NCBI RefSeq assembly: GCF_039830135.1
Contig: NZ_CP156081.1
Coordinates: forward strand, 3,396,001-3,460,000
Direction: 5' to 3'
Length of the DNA stretch: 64,000 nucleotides
Origin: Defluviimonas sp. SAOS-178_SWC
GTDB taxonomy: Bacteria > Pseudomonadota > Alphaproteobacteria > Rhodobacterales > Rhodobacteraceae
Shown: positions 25,476-34,113 of the stretch, one piece after another
Layout: the number at the start of each line of letters is the position of its first letter
Position numbering within the stretch: position 1 is the first letter of the stretch
Translations under genes and position numbers: made by a program
The notes under the pieces: model-generated
The model's input: only the letters and a program-made list of their open reading frames with translations
Told to the model about the DNA's origin: nothing
Databases searched by the model: none

Positions 25476-26935
25476 CACATGATCTTGAAAGCCGGTTCCG
25501 CGAGGGCCGGGCCCGCCTCGGCCACCGGCAGCGGGTTGGCGGAGAACGCGGACTTGATGCCGTGGATCCAGCGCTTGGCCCGTTCATTGAGCTGGAAGCC
25601 GTTGGTCATCGACCGGCCGCGCGTGACGAGGATTCCAAGATCGGCGCCTTCGTAGCGGTAGTCGCCCGGTTTCAGGATGCGCAGGAAGAACGCCTCGTTC
25701 TCCGACTCGACCGCACGGCGGTGATAGTCGAAGCGGTCGAAGACGACACGGCCGTCCTCCAGCATCTTGTAGATGCCGGTCTGCGGCGCGTGTGACAGGA
25801 TATCGACCGTATCCTCGGTGTGTTTCACGACCATCTGGCTCCAGCCGTCGATCATGTCGGGATCGGCCCAGCGCGCGTTGAGTTCGTCCACGTCGAGCTT
25901 GAACTTCGCCTTCGAAAACTCCAGCAGATGGAACAGGAACAAAGGCGCGTCGGCATGGGCGAAGGCCGCATGGTTGGTCATCGACGAGGCGCCGGTGATG
26001 CGCGGATTGAGTTCGCCGAGCCAGATGTCGCCGGTCTTCTTGTCGATGAGGAAATCGAGCTCGAAATAACCGCGATAACCTTCCTTCCTGAGCTGCTCCC
26101 CGAATTTGAAGGTCAGGTCGCGCGCCTTCTGGCGCACTTTCGGCGAGAAGGCTGTCGAGAAGATTTCATTCCCGCACCAGCCGCCGCGATAAGGCGTGAG
26201 CTCCTTGAAGCCGACAAGCTCGGTCATCAAGGGTCCGACGATCGTGCCCTGGCTCGTGGCGCACGCCTCGATGGCGGAGCCACGGCAGTCGATCCGCTTC
26301 ATGATCTTGATTTCGCCCTCTCCGACGATCTCATGCTCGTGCCGGCGGAAATCGGCCTCGGACTTGATGAAGAAGGTGGTGTGGCCGCTATCGCCAAACG
26401 CCGATTGCAGCACGAGGTCATGGCCCAGCCCCGCCTTGTCGCAAGTCTTCTTCAGGTCCTCGTAGGATTTCACCTCGGCCAGCGTGTTCGGCACCGAAGG
26501 CACGCCCGCCTTGTTGCCGACGCGCACGGTCTCGATCTTGTTGTCCATCTTCGTCCTGAGCTTCGCCTTCGGGAACCAGACATCGGCGCCCAGTTCCTTG
26601 GCCAGCCGCTCGGTCTCCTCGTCGAACATGAGGAAGACAAATTTCGGCTTGCCGCCGCGGCGCTTCACGAGGTCGATCACCTCCTTGTGCTGGAGGAGGT
26701 AGTTGTTGATGTCCTCGATCGACTGGAACTCCGCATGCGGCTGCTCGGAGGGGCAGAAGACGTTCGGGTGCCGGCCGTCATAGCAATCGATGTAGCAGAT
26801 ATACTTGAAATTCTTGCACCATTCGTCGATGCCCAGAAGATTGAAGTTGGTCGCGGAGATGAAATAGATCGGATCCTCGTTCCGGTGGAAGAAGCGGCGG
26901 ATCTCGGAAATGTTCTTCAGGTCTCTCTTGCTCAT
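25475..26935 (-). CDS. ATP-grasp ligase (carboxylate-amine ligase / biotin carboxylase-like)
   Basis: 486-residue ATP-grasp enzyme that would activate a carboxylate as acyl-phosphate and join it to an amine. There is a pre-ATP-grasp Rossmann-like part (1-120). The ATP-binding subdomains follow (VLQSAFGDSGHTTFFI about 175-190). The metal-binding motif has Glu292/Asp294 (YFELDFLIDKK) and GELNPRITG with Glu308, Asn310 and Arg312. No biotin-carrier or carboxylase neighbours exist, so biotin carboxylase activity is unlikely. It lies 11 bases after the decarboxylase and overlaps the Ntn-hydrolase gene, which suggests that the three act on one substrate. Confidence 0.85.
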   Translation of the reverse strand: MSKRDLKNISEIRRFFHRNEDPIYFISATNFNLLGIDEWCKNFKYICYIDCYDGRHPNVFCPSEQPHAEFQSIEDINNYLLQHKEVIDLVKRRGGKPKFVFLMFDEETERLAKELGADVWFPKAKLRTKMDNKIETVRVGNKAGVPSVPNTLAEVKSYEDLKKTCDKAGLGHDLVLQSAFGDSGHTTFFIKSEADFRRHEHEIVGEGEIKIMKRIDCRGSAIEACATSQGTIVGPLMTELVGFKELTPYRGGWCGNEIFSTAFSPKVRQKARDLTFKFGEQLRKEGYRGYFELDFLIDKKTGDIWLGELNPRITGASSMTNHAAFAHADAPLFLFHLLEFSKAKFKLDVDELNARWADPDMIDGWSQMVVKHTEDTVDILSHAPQTGIYKMLEDGRVVFDRFDYHRRAVESENEAFFLRILKPGDYRYEGADLGILVTRGRSMTNGFQLNERAKRWIHGIKSAFSANPLPVAEAGPALAEPAFKIM

Positions 26936-26946
26936 TCTTCTCTCCC

Positions 26947-29679
26947 CTATTCCGCCGCAGTGGCGAGTTTCTTCGTCTGTTGGGCCAGCGCCTCTTCCGT
27001 GAACACCCTGAGCCCAAGATCGGCGCGGTAGCCGTGGATCTCGCTCACGTCGAGCGCGCGCATGAAGGCGAGGATCTCGCGGCTGACCACCTGCCCCGGC
27101 ACGAGGATCGGGAAGCCCGGCGGATAGGGGATGATGAACGAGGCCGACACGACCTCGCGCCCCTTTTCCATCTGCGCTTCGATCCCGCCGTCGAGCTCCA
27201 GGTAGTCGCAGTTGTTTTCGTCGTAGGCGAGGAAGAACGGCGTGCGGATATCGCCCTCGCCAGTCGCGGCATCGGCGCAGAAGGCGCGGTGGAAATAGGA
27301 AAAGTCAGGTAGCGGCGGCAGATCCTGCATCAGGTTCTTCACGCGCCGCTCGAATGCCAGACGCTCCATCTTGGAGGCGTCGTCAAGCCGGTCGTCCAAC
27401 TCCTTCGCGATCTCCACCAGCACCTCGATCAGGTAGGCGACCGAGGATCGCGTGGTGCCGATATTGGTCATGAAAAGGACGGTGTTGCGCGAGGTCTTGT
27501 TGATCTGGATCCCGTACTTGTCCATCAGGACGTCGGTCTTGAACGTGTCGCCGTCCCAGCCGGTGCCGCCGACCGCGAGCGTCACCCGCGTCGCGTCGAG
27601 GACGAATTCATCCTTCTCCCAGCAGTTCCAGATATCGGTCCAGCCCTGTTCGGGATCATAGTAGCTCTCGACCCCGCTTTCGCGGAAATCGTCGGGGATC
27701 ATGTCGCCCGCCGTCAGCACCTTGAAGTATTTCTGCAAAAGCGGGTGGGTGGAGATCGCCCGGCGCATCGACATCGCCGCCTCGACCTGGCGCTGGACGA
27801 ATTCGAACCCTTCAAGCTCCACCTGCCGCCGCCCGACATCGAGCGAGGCGATGATCTGGTAGTTCGGGCTCGTCGAGGTGTGGGTCATGTAGGCTTCGTG
27901 GAACGAGGCCTCGACCTCCCCTTTGAAATCCTGGTCGTTCACATGGATCATCGAGCCCTGGCGGAGCGAGGTCAGCGTCTTGTGCGTGGACTGGGTCGTA
28001 TAGACCCGCACCCGCGCGTTCGGCGGCGGGAGAAGCCGCGTCTTGAGGAGCGTGGCCTCATCCGCATCCTTCAGCTTTTCGGTCTGTTTCGCATACGCCT
28101 TTGCATGCGCCTCTGATTTCAGCCGTTCCCGCAGCACGCCGGCGGCGTGCATCCCGGTTCGCTGCCGGTAGGTCGGCCCGAAGCGGGCGAAGGCGAACCA
28201 AGCCTCGTCCCACAGGAAGATCAGGTCGGGCTTGATGGCGAGGCATTCCTCCATCACCCGCTCGACGTTGTAGACGATGCCGTCGAAGGTGCAGTTGGTC
28301 AGGAGGAGCATCCGGACCTGGCCGAGCTTTCCCGCCGCCTTCAGCTTCAGAAGCTGGTGCTTGATCTCATGCAGCGGCACCGCGCCATACATCGAGTATT
28401 CGTTCAGGGGATAGCTGTCGAGGTAGCGCACCTGCGCGCCTGCCAGAACCATGCCGTAATGGTGCGACTTGTGGCAGTCGCGGTCGACCAGCACGATGTC
28501 GCCGGGCCGCACCAGCGCCTGCACGACGATCTTGTTGCAGGTCGAGGTTCCGTTCGTCGCGAAGAAGGTCTGCTTGGCGCCGAAGGCACGGGCGGCAAGC
28601 TCCTGCGCCTCCTTGATCGGGCCGTGCGGTTCCAGAAGGCTGTCGAGGCCGCCCGAGGTCGCAGAGGTTTCCGCGAGGAAGATGTTCGGCCCGTAAAAGG
28701 CGCCCATGTCCTGGATCCAGTGCGACCGCGTGATCGACTTCCCGCGGCTGATCGGCATGGCGTGGAAGACGCCCGTGGGCTGCTTGGAATATTCCTTGAG
28801 CGCGGTGAAGAACGGCGTCTTGTAGCGGGCCTGAACGCCCCGAAGGATGTTCAGGTGCAACTCCATGAAGTCTTCCTGATTGTAGAAGACCCGCCGGCAG
28901 ATGCCGAGGTCGAGCCCGGCAATATCCTCGACCGAGCGGTCGGTGACGAGATAGGCGTCAAGCTCGGGGCGCACCCGGCCGATCAGGCGGCAGAGTTCCG
29001 GTCCGTAATCCTCTGGCGGAATATCCTCGATCGTCTCCTCTCCGCCGGCGCGGTTGAGGTAGCGCGTCAGGATCGGCAGATCGACGTCGCTTTCCATGCG
29101 CAGACCGGGACGGACGACAATGGCCTGGATGTTGTGGTTGAACAGAACGCCGATCAGCGCGTCCTTGAGGCTTGGCACGACGACCGGCTCGTAGATGAAC
29201 GCGTCCTCCGAACGGCGCATCGAGGTCATGTTGGCCTTGAGCCAACGCTCCTGATGCTCGTTCACGTCATCGACGATCATCACTTCGAAATAGGGCTTTG
29301 TCAGCGCCCGCGCCTCGGGCGGCAAAAGCGCCTCCTCGTCGTGGTCCTCGTCGAAGCCGTCGCGGTCGAGCGGGATCAGCCGGCGCCGGTAGGCGCCCGT
29401 CGTCAGGGCCCGCGTCGCGCGGCGGACGGCGAAGACCAGTTCGGCCATGTGCCCGGTCTCGAACTGCCGTCGCATGTGCTCGAAGGCCGCCACCCCCGGA
29501 AAGGCCCAATAACGTTCGATGACCGCGAGCGACTCGAACAGTATTCCGGCCTCGGCATGAACGGATTTGACGCGTTTGCCCTCTGGTTCCCGATGCAGGA
29601 GTTCGAGCTTTTCCCGAAGGGCGCTCCAGCGGTCCGCGCGCAGTTGCACGGCCGAGTAGTAATCGCTCATCGACTGCAT
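26947..29679 (-). CDS. Orn/Lys/Arg decarboxylase family protein, long form
   Basis: PLP fold-type-I decarboxylase (arginine, ornithine or lysine to agmatine, putrescine or cadaverine). At 910 residues it is longer than the usual 710-760. About 125 residues precede a receiver-like wing domain (VMIVDDVNEHQERWLKANM, about 133-151). The core holds TNGTSTCNKIVVQALVRPGD, DRDCHKSHHYGM, LIFLWDEAWFAFARF (Asp491) and STHKTLTSLRQGSMIH with Schiff-base Lys567. The usual C-terminal domain follows (ELDGGIEAQMEKGREVVSAS region, then PYPPGFPILVPGQ). ATG at 29679 follows AAAGGTAGG. The substrate cannot be assigned from motifs alone. Confidence 0.92.
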   Translation of the reverse strand: MQSMSDYYSAVQLRADRWSALREKLELLHREPEGKRVKSVHAEAGILFESLAVIERYWAFPGVAAFEHMRRQFETGHMAELVFAVRRATRALTTGAYRRRLIPLDRDGFDEDHDEEALLPPEARALTKPYFEVMIVDDVNEHQERWLKANMTSMRRSEDAFIYEPVVVPSLKDALIGVLFNHNIQAIVVRPGLRMESDVDLPILTRYLNRAGGEETIEDIPPEDYGPELCRLIGRVRPELDAYLVTDRSVEDIAGLDLGICRRVFYNQEDFMELHLNILRGVQARYKTPFFTALKEYSKQPTGVFHAMPISRGKSITRSHWIQDMGAFYGPNIFLAETSATSGGLDSLLEPHGPIKEAQELAARAFGAKQTFFATNGTSTCNKIVVQALVRPGDIVLVDRDCHKSHHYGMVLAGAQVRYLDSYPLNEYSMYGAVPLHEIKHQLLKLKAAGKLGQVRMLLLTNCTFDGIVYNVERVMEECLAIKPDLIFLWDEAWFAFARFGPTYRQRTGMHAAGVLRERLKSEAHAKAYAKQTEKLKDADEATLLKTRLLPPPNARVRVYTTQSTHKTLTSLRQGSMIHVNDQDFKGEVEASFHEAYMTHTSTSPNYQIIASLDVGRRQVELEGFEFVQRQVEAAMSMRRAISTHPLLQKYFKVLTAGDMIPDDFRESGVESYYDPEQGWTDIWNCWEKDEFVLDATRVTLAVGGTGWDGDTFKTDVLMDKYGIQINKTSRNTVLFMTNIGTTRSSVAYLIEVLVEIAKELDDRLDDASKMERLAFERRVKNLMQDLPPLPDFSYFHRAFCADAATGEGDIRTPFFLAYDENNCDYLELDGGIEAQMEKGREVVSASFIIPYPPGFPILVPGQVVSREILAFMRALDVSEIHGYRADLGLRVFTEEALAQQTKKLATAAE

Positions 29680-29747
29680 CGGTCCTACCTTTCGTAGCGG
29701 CCGGCAGACAGATCAACGAGCGCCCGGGGGCGGTCCCTGCCGTCGGC

Positions 29748-30725
29748 TCAGCCCGTGGATATCCGGCCCGCCAGCGGTGGCGTGCCATCGTCGTCGCGGA
29801 ACGGCGGCCCCATCGTCTTGTGAAGGGCACCCGTTGCCGAGGTGTCGCGAAGGTTGATCCCGGCCCGCGAGCCCTGCCGCGGCATCTCAAGCGGCCCGAG
29901 GTCCTGCAGATAGGCGTCCGCCCCGCTCGTCCGGTCGTAGACCGAGAAATCGACGGAGCGGTCGCGGAAGCTTTTCAGCACCTGGCCGAGGCCCTTGATG
30001 CCGGTCTCGCGCTGGCGCCGGACGAGGTCGAGATCGACTTCGATGGGGAACATGTCCTCCTGCCCCGCCGACTGGTGCAGCACGGTGGCCGAGGGATCGA
30101 CGACGCAGGAACGACCGTTGCCGCCGGCACCAAGACCGTTCACGTCGAAGACATAGCACTGGAACTGCGCCGCCGTCGCCCGCGCGATCGCCAGCTCCGC
30201 GTCGCGATCGGTCGTGCCGGTCAGGACCGGATGCAGAAGCACCTCGACCCCCTGCGCGGTCAGCTGCCGCGTGGTTTCCGGAAACCAGATGTCGTAGCAG
30301 ATCGACAGGCCGAAGCGGCCGACATCGGGCACATCGAAGACACAGAATTCGGTGCCCGCCTCGACCTCGGTCTCGTAGGGCCGGAACGGGAACATCTTGC
30401 GATAGCTCGCGACGATCTCGCCGTCGGGATTGATGACACTCGCGGTGTTGTAGATCCGGCCATCCTCGGCCTTCTCGAACATCGAGCCCGGGATCAGCCA
30501 GACATTGTGCCTGCGCGCGGCCGCTTGCAGCCGGGAGAGGCTGTCGTTGCGGAAAGGCAGCGCGAATTTCGGCAGGGGTCCGAACGCGGCCAGCTCCGAG
30601 AACAGCACCATCTGTGTCCACGGGAAACGCGCCATCAGGATGTCGAGCCGGTGCAGCATGCCGTCAGTGTTCGGCTGCAGCGCGTTGACGTACATCTGCA
30701 CGCCGGCGATTGCGAAAGGAGTCAT
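29748..30725 (-). CDS. Carbon-nitrogen hydrolase (nitrilase superfamily)
   Basis: 325-residue amidase-type enzyme. The Glu-Lys-Cys triad is visible: Glu44 in LFSELAAFGP, Lys110 in YRKMFPF and Cys143 in SICYDIWFPE. The relatives are N-carbamoylputrescine amidase, omega-amidase and aliphatic amidases. The C-terminus (about 265-325) is an extra Gly/Arg-rich tail beyond the core. ATG at 30725 has AGGACC upstream. It precedes the decarboxylase by 68 bases on the same strand, consistent with hydrolysis of an amide or carbamoyl polyamine derivative. That is inference from context. Confidence 0.9.
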   Translation of the reverse strand: MTPFAIAGVQMYVNALQPNTDGMLHRLDILMARFPWTQMVLFSELAAFGPLPKFALPFRNDSLSRLQAAARRHNVWLIPGSMFEKAEDGRIYNTASVINPDGEIVASYRKMFPFRPYETEVEAGTEFCVFDVPDVGRFGLSICYDIWFPETTRQLTAQGVEVLLHPVLTGTTDRDAELAIARATAAQFQCYVFDVNGLGAGGNGRSCVVDPSATVLHQSAGQEDMFPIEVDLDLVRRQRETGIKGLGQVLKSFRDRSVDFSVYDRTSGADAYLQDLGPLEMPRQGSRAGINLRDTSATGALHKTMGPPFRDDDGTPPLAGRISTG

Positions 30726-30779
30726 ATGCGGTCCTGATTCGATTTCCCTACAGCCCGTCGGCGGGCCGCCTCCTGTTGC

Positions 30780-31211
30780 CTAGCACCGCACAACGAGGAC
30801 TGAAACAGGCGAACGCCGGACGACGCGGTCCGCCTGGGAGCCGATGAGAAACTCGCGCATCTTGTCGGGCGCATGGCTGGCCATCACCACAAGGTCGGCA
30901 CCGACCGCGTCGATCGCATGCAGGATCTCGTCGTGGACCGTGCCGTAGCGGATGTGGGATTCCGCCTTCAACTCGGCCGGCACCTCCGCCGCCACGAGCT
31001 TTTCGAGCGCCTCGCCTCCGTGGCGGATCGCCTTTTCGCGGAAATCGACCGGGAAGAACCCCTCGACCACCGGCAGGCCGTAATCCGGCACCACGCTGAG
31101 GACGTGCAGCCTGGAGCCCCAGCCGGTTGCCAGTTCCACCGCGCGCGGCAGCGCGTCTTTCCAGGATGCGGGTTCATTGACGTCGATCGTCAGGAGGATG
31201 GTCTTGTACAT
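30780..31211 (-). CDS. Universal stress protein (UspA family)
   Basis: 143-residue USP domain. It opens YKTILLTIDVNEPASWKDAL and ends MASHAPDKMREFLIGSQADR then VVRRSPVSVLVVRC. The usual ATP-loop pattern G-x2-G-x9-G-S/T is only partly kept (H-A-P-D for the first glycines, GS at the end), so ATP binding is uncertain. It starts 10 bases after the TRAP permease stop behind GAGGAGG. USP partners of TRAP systems (TeaD in Halomonas) regulate uptake, which is the likely role here. Confidence 0.9.
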   Translation of the reverse strand: MYKTILLTIDVNEPASWKDALPRAVELATGWGSRLHVLSVVPDYGLPVVEGFFPVDFREKAIRHGGEALEKLVAAEVPAELKAESHIRYGTVHDEILHAIDAVGADLVVMASHAPDKMREFLIGSQADRVVRRSPVSVLVVRC

Positions 31212-31221
31212 GGCGGCCTCC

Positions 31222-33984
31222 TCAGGCTTCGGCCCGGCGCGCGCCGGGCGCCCGTCCGCGTTGCAGCATCACCACCAGCGCCAGAAGCAGCAGCGCCGGG
31301 ATGAACATCCAGTATTTCGACGGGGCCGAAACCGGCTGGAGAACGCGCAACACCTCCTGGTCCCAGTCGAGCCCGGCCTTCTGCGCGGCGGAATCGTAGG
31401 CCACGTCGTCGATGATCATCTTCTCGCCGTCCTGCCGGAAGGCGAGTCCTGCCCCGGCAAGCCGCTCCTCTCCGGTCGCACCTTCGCCCATCGGCACCAG
31501 CGCGACGAATTCGATCGGGTCGCCAAGGTCGTTGACGCCGGCGACGCGCAGCCGCAGATCCTCGCCCGCGGGTGTGCTGCCCGCCGCCTCGGCGATATTG
31601 GCCGGCGCCGCTTCGGCGAAGGGCGGGAAGACCATGTCCATCCAGAATCCCGGCCGGAAGAGCGTGAAGGCCACGAGCAGAAGCGCCACCGTTTCGTAGA
31701 TACGGTTCCTGGCGAGGAACCAGCCCTGCGTCGCGGCCGCGAAGAGAAGCATGGCGATCGTCGCGATGATGAAGACGAAGACGCCTTGCGCCCAGGTCAC
31801 GTCGATGAGCAGAAGCTCGGTGTTGAAGATGAACAAGAACGGCAGCGCGGCGGTCCTGAGCGAATAGAAGAACGCTACGACCCCGGTCTTGATCGGATCG
31901 CCCCCGGACACGGCGGCGGCGGCGAAACTCGCGAGCCCCACTGGCGGCGTCACATCCGCCATGATGCCGAAGTAGAAGACGAAGAGGTGCACCGCGATCA
32001 GCGGAACGATCAGCCCGTTCTGCTGGCCGAGCGTCACGATCACCGGGGCCAGCAGCGCCGAGACGACGATGTAGTTCGCCGTGGTCGGCAGGCCCATCCC
32101 GAGGATCAGCGACAGGACGGCGGTGAGGACAAGGATGGCGAGAATATTGCCGCCCGACAGAACCTCGACCACATCGGCAAGGGCCGAACCCACGCCGGTC
32201 TGGCTGACCGCCCCGACGATGATGCCGGCGGTCGCGGTGGCGATGCCGATGCCGATCATGTTGCGTGCGCCGGTCACGAGGCCGTCGATCAGGTCCGTAA
32301 CCCCTTCACGGGCCGCCTCCCCCAGTTCGCCCGCCCCACGCAACATCGCCATCAGCGGACGTTGCGTCAGCAGAATGAACACCATGTAGGCCGTTGCCCA
32401 GAACGCGGAGAGACCCGGCGACAGGCGGTCGACCATCAGCGCCCAGACCAGCACCACCACCGGGAGGATGTAGTGCAGACCCGCGCGGATCGTCGGCCCC
32501 GGCAGCGGCAGCGACGTCACCGGCGCATTCGGATCGTCGAGATGCAACGGCTCCTCGCGCGACGCGACCCAGAGAAGGCCCACATAGACCGCCGTCAGGA
32601 AGGCGAAGATGATGTAGCCCGCCGTCGCCGGGAAGGCCGGGCGGATCCAGCCCATGCCATAGTAGACGGCCAGCGAGATCGCGCAGATCGCGGCGATGGT
32701 GAAGGCGATACCGATCAGCCGCTGCACGATGGGCTTCGGCGTATAGGCACGCGGCAAGCCCTCCATCCCGGCCTTCATCGCCTCGAGATGCACGATGTAG
32801 ACAAGCGCGATGTAGGAAATCACCGCCGGCACGAAGGCATGGCGGACAACGTCGAAATAGGGGATGCCCACGTATTCGACCATCAGGAACGCGGCCGCGC
32901 CCATCACCGGCGGCATGATCTGGCCATTGACGGAACTGGCTACCTCGACCGCGCCCGCCTTTTCGGACGAGAAGCCGACTTTCTTCATCAGCGGAATGGT
33001 GAAGGTGCCGGTCGTCACCACGTTGGCGATGGAGGAGCCCGAGATGAGGCCGGTCATCGCCGACGACACGACCGCTGCCTTCGCCGGCCCGCCGCGCATG
33101 TGGCCCATGAGGCTGAAGGCGACCTGGATGAAGTAGTTCCCGGCCCCGGCCTTGTCGAGGAGCGAACCGAAGAGCACGAAGAGGAAGACGAACGAGGTCG
33201 AGACGCCGAGCGCGATGCCGAAGACGCCCTCGGTCGTGATCCACTGGTGGTTCACGATCTCGGACAGGTTGTTGCCCTTGTGGGCGATGATCGACGGCAT
33301 CCAGGGGCCAAGGATCGTATAGACGAGGAAAACCGACGCGACGATCATCAGCGCAGGGCCAAGGGCGCGGCGGGTCGCCTCCAGAAGGATGGTGATGCCC
33401 GCGACGGCGACGATGAAATCCTGCAGGATCGGCGCACCAACGCGCGAGGAGATGTCCTTGTAGTAGATGTAGAGGTAAAGCGCGGTCAGCGCACCGACGA
33501 CCGCGAGCGCCCATTCCCAGGCCGGGATGCGGTCCTTCGGCGAACCGAGCAGGATCGCGGCCACAACGGCGAGGGAGATCAGCGGAATCCACCAGACCGA
33601 CGTCCCCTCCTTCGCCGAGATGAAGAAGAGGATGCCGAGGATCACGGGGACCGCAATCCCGAGGCCAAGTTGCACCGGGGTGCGGGCGGCGGGAAAGGCG
33701 GCGAAGGCGAGGAAGATCGCGAAGGCGAGGTGGATAGACCGCGCCTCGGTGTCGTTGAAGACGCCGAAACCGACCATGAACGGAACGGGCGAGGCGATCC
33801 ACAGCTGAAAGAGAGACCAGGCAAGGGCAACGATGGTGATGAACAAGCCGACGTTGCCCGTGGTGCCGCGCGCACCGGTGTCGGACGACGCGACGAGTTC
33901 GTCGAGTTCGGTTTGGCTCAGCCCGCCCCTGTCAGCGGCTTCCATCTCGCCGGCGGCGGCCTGCTGCTGGTCCTTGTCTGCCAT
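31222..33984 (-). CDS. TRAP transporter permease, fused small and large subunits (TAXI type)
   Basis: 920-residue integral membrane protein combining DctQ-like (N-terminal about 230 residues) and DctM-like (about 230-780) parts with around 18-20 hydrophobic segments. Family motifs include GSSIANVVTTGTFTIPLMK, GQIMPPVMGAAAFLMVEY and GLPTTANYIVVSALLAP. The C-terminus carries a soluble part of about 120 residues before a final helix, as in TAXI fusions. It drives Na+/H+-coupled uptake of a dicarboxylate or amino acid. ATG at 33984 follows AGGGGGG. The binding protein is encoded upstream across two hairpins. Confidence 0.94.
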   Translation of the reverse strand: MADKDQQQAAAGEMEAADRGGLSQTELDELVASSDTGARGTTGNVGLFITIVALAWSLFQLWIASPVPFMVGFGVFNDTEARSIHLAFAIFLAFAAFPAARTPVQLGLGIAVPVILGILFFISAKEGTSVWWIPLISLAVVAAILLGSPKDRIPAWEWALAVVGALTALYLYIYYKDISSRVGAPILQDFIVAVAGITILLEATRRALGPALMIVASVFLVYTILGPWMPSIIAHKGNNLSEIVNHQWITTEGVFGIALGVSTSFVFLFVLFGSLLDKAGAGNYFIQVAFSLMGHMRGGPAKAAVVSSAMTGLISGSSIANVVTTGTFTIPLMKKVGFSSEKAGAVEVASSVNGQIMPPVMGAAAFLMVEYVGIPYFDVVRHAFVPAVISYIALVYIVHLEAMKAGMEGLPRAYTPKPIVQRLIGIAFTIAAICAISLAVYYGMGWIRPAFPATAGYIIFAFLTAVYVGLLWVASREEPLHLDDPNAPVTSLPLPGPTIRAGLHYILPVVVLVWALMVDRLSPGLSAFWATAYMVFILLTQRPLMAMLRGAGELGEAAREGVTDLIDGLVTGARNMIGIGIATATAGIIVGAVSQTGVGSALADVVEVLSGGNILAILVLTAVLSLILGMGLPTTANYIVVSALLAPVIVTLGQQNGLIVPLIAVHLFVFYFGIMADVTPPVGLASFAAAAVSGGDPIKTGVVAFFYSLRTAALPFLFIFNTELLLIDVTWAQGVFVFIIATIAMLLFAAATQGWFLARNRIYETVALLLVAFTLFRPGFWMDMVFPPFAEAAPANIAEAAGSTPAGEDLRLRVAGVNDLGDPIEFVALVPMGEGATGEERLAGAGLAFRQDGEKMIIDDVAYDSAAQKAGLDWDQEVLRVLQPVSAPSKYWMFIPALLLLALVVMLQRGRAPGARRAEA

Positions 33985-34050
33985 GATGTCCCCCCTGGTC
34001 GCTGACGCGAGCCACTGATCCGGTCGGAGATTGAATGCGTCCGGCGACGG

Positions 34051-34105
34051 GCGGACACGCTGTCCGCGCCGGAGGCGGGCCGTTCCGCGCCGGGCACGGA
34101 ACGGC
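34051..34105 (-). promoter_or_regulatory. Tandem hairpins between TRAP binding protein and permease genes
   Basis: GCGGACA/TGTCCGC (34051-34057, 34061-34067) and GCCGTTCCG/CGGAACGGC (34079-34087, 34097-34105) lie in the 129-base gap. Such stems often protect the 3' end of the binding-protein message or attenuate read-through, so that the binding protein is made in excess. Confidence 0.55.
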
Positions 34106-34113
34106 GGAGCGGC

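Noticed and set aside
31177..34005. 942-codon open frame on the plus strand antisense to the TRAP permease
   Set aside because: Its product is a low-complexity Arg/Asp/His/Gly mix, as expected for the complement of GC-rich coding DNA. The minus-strand permease has clear family motifs.
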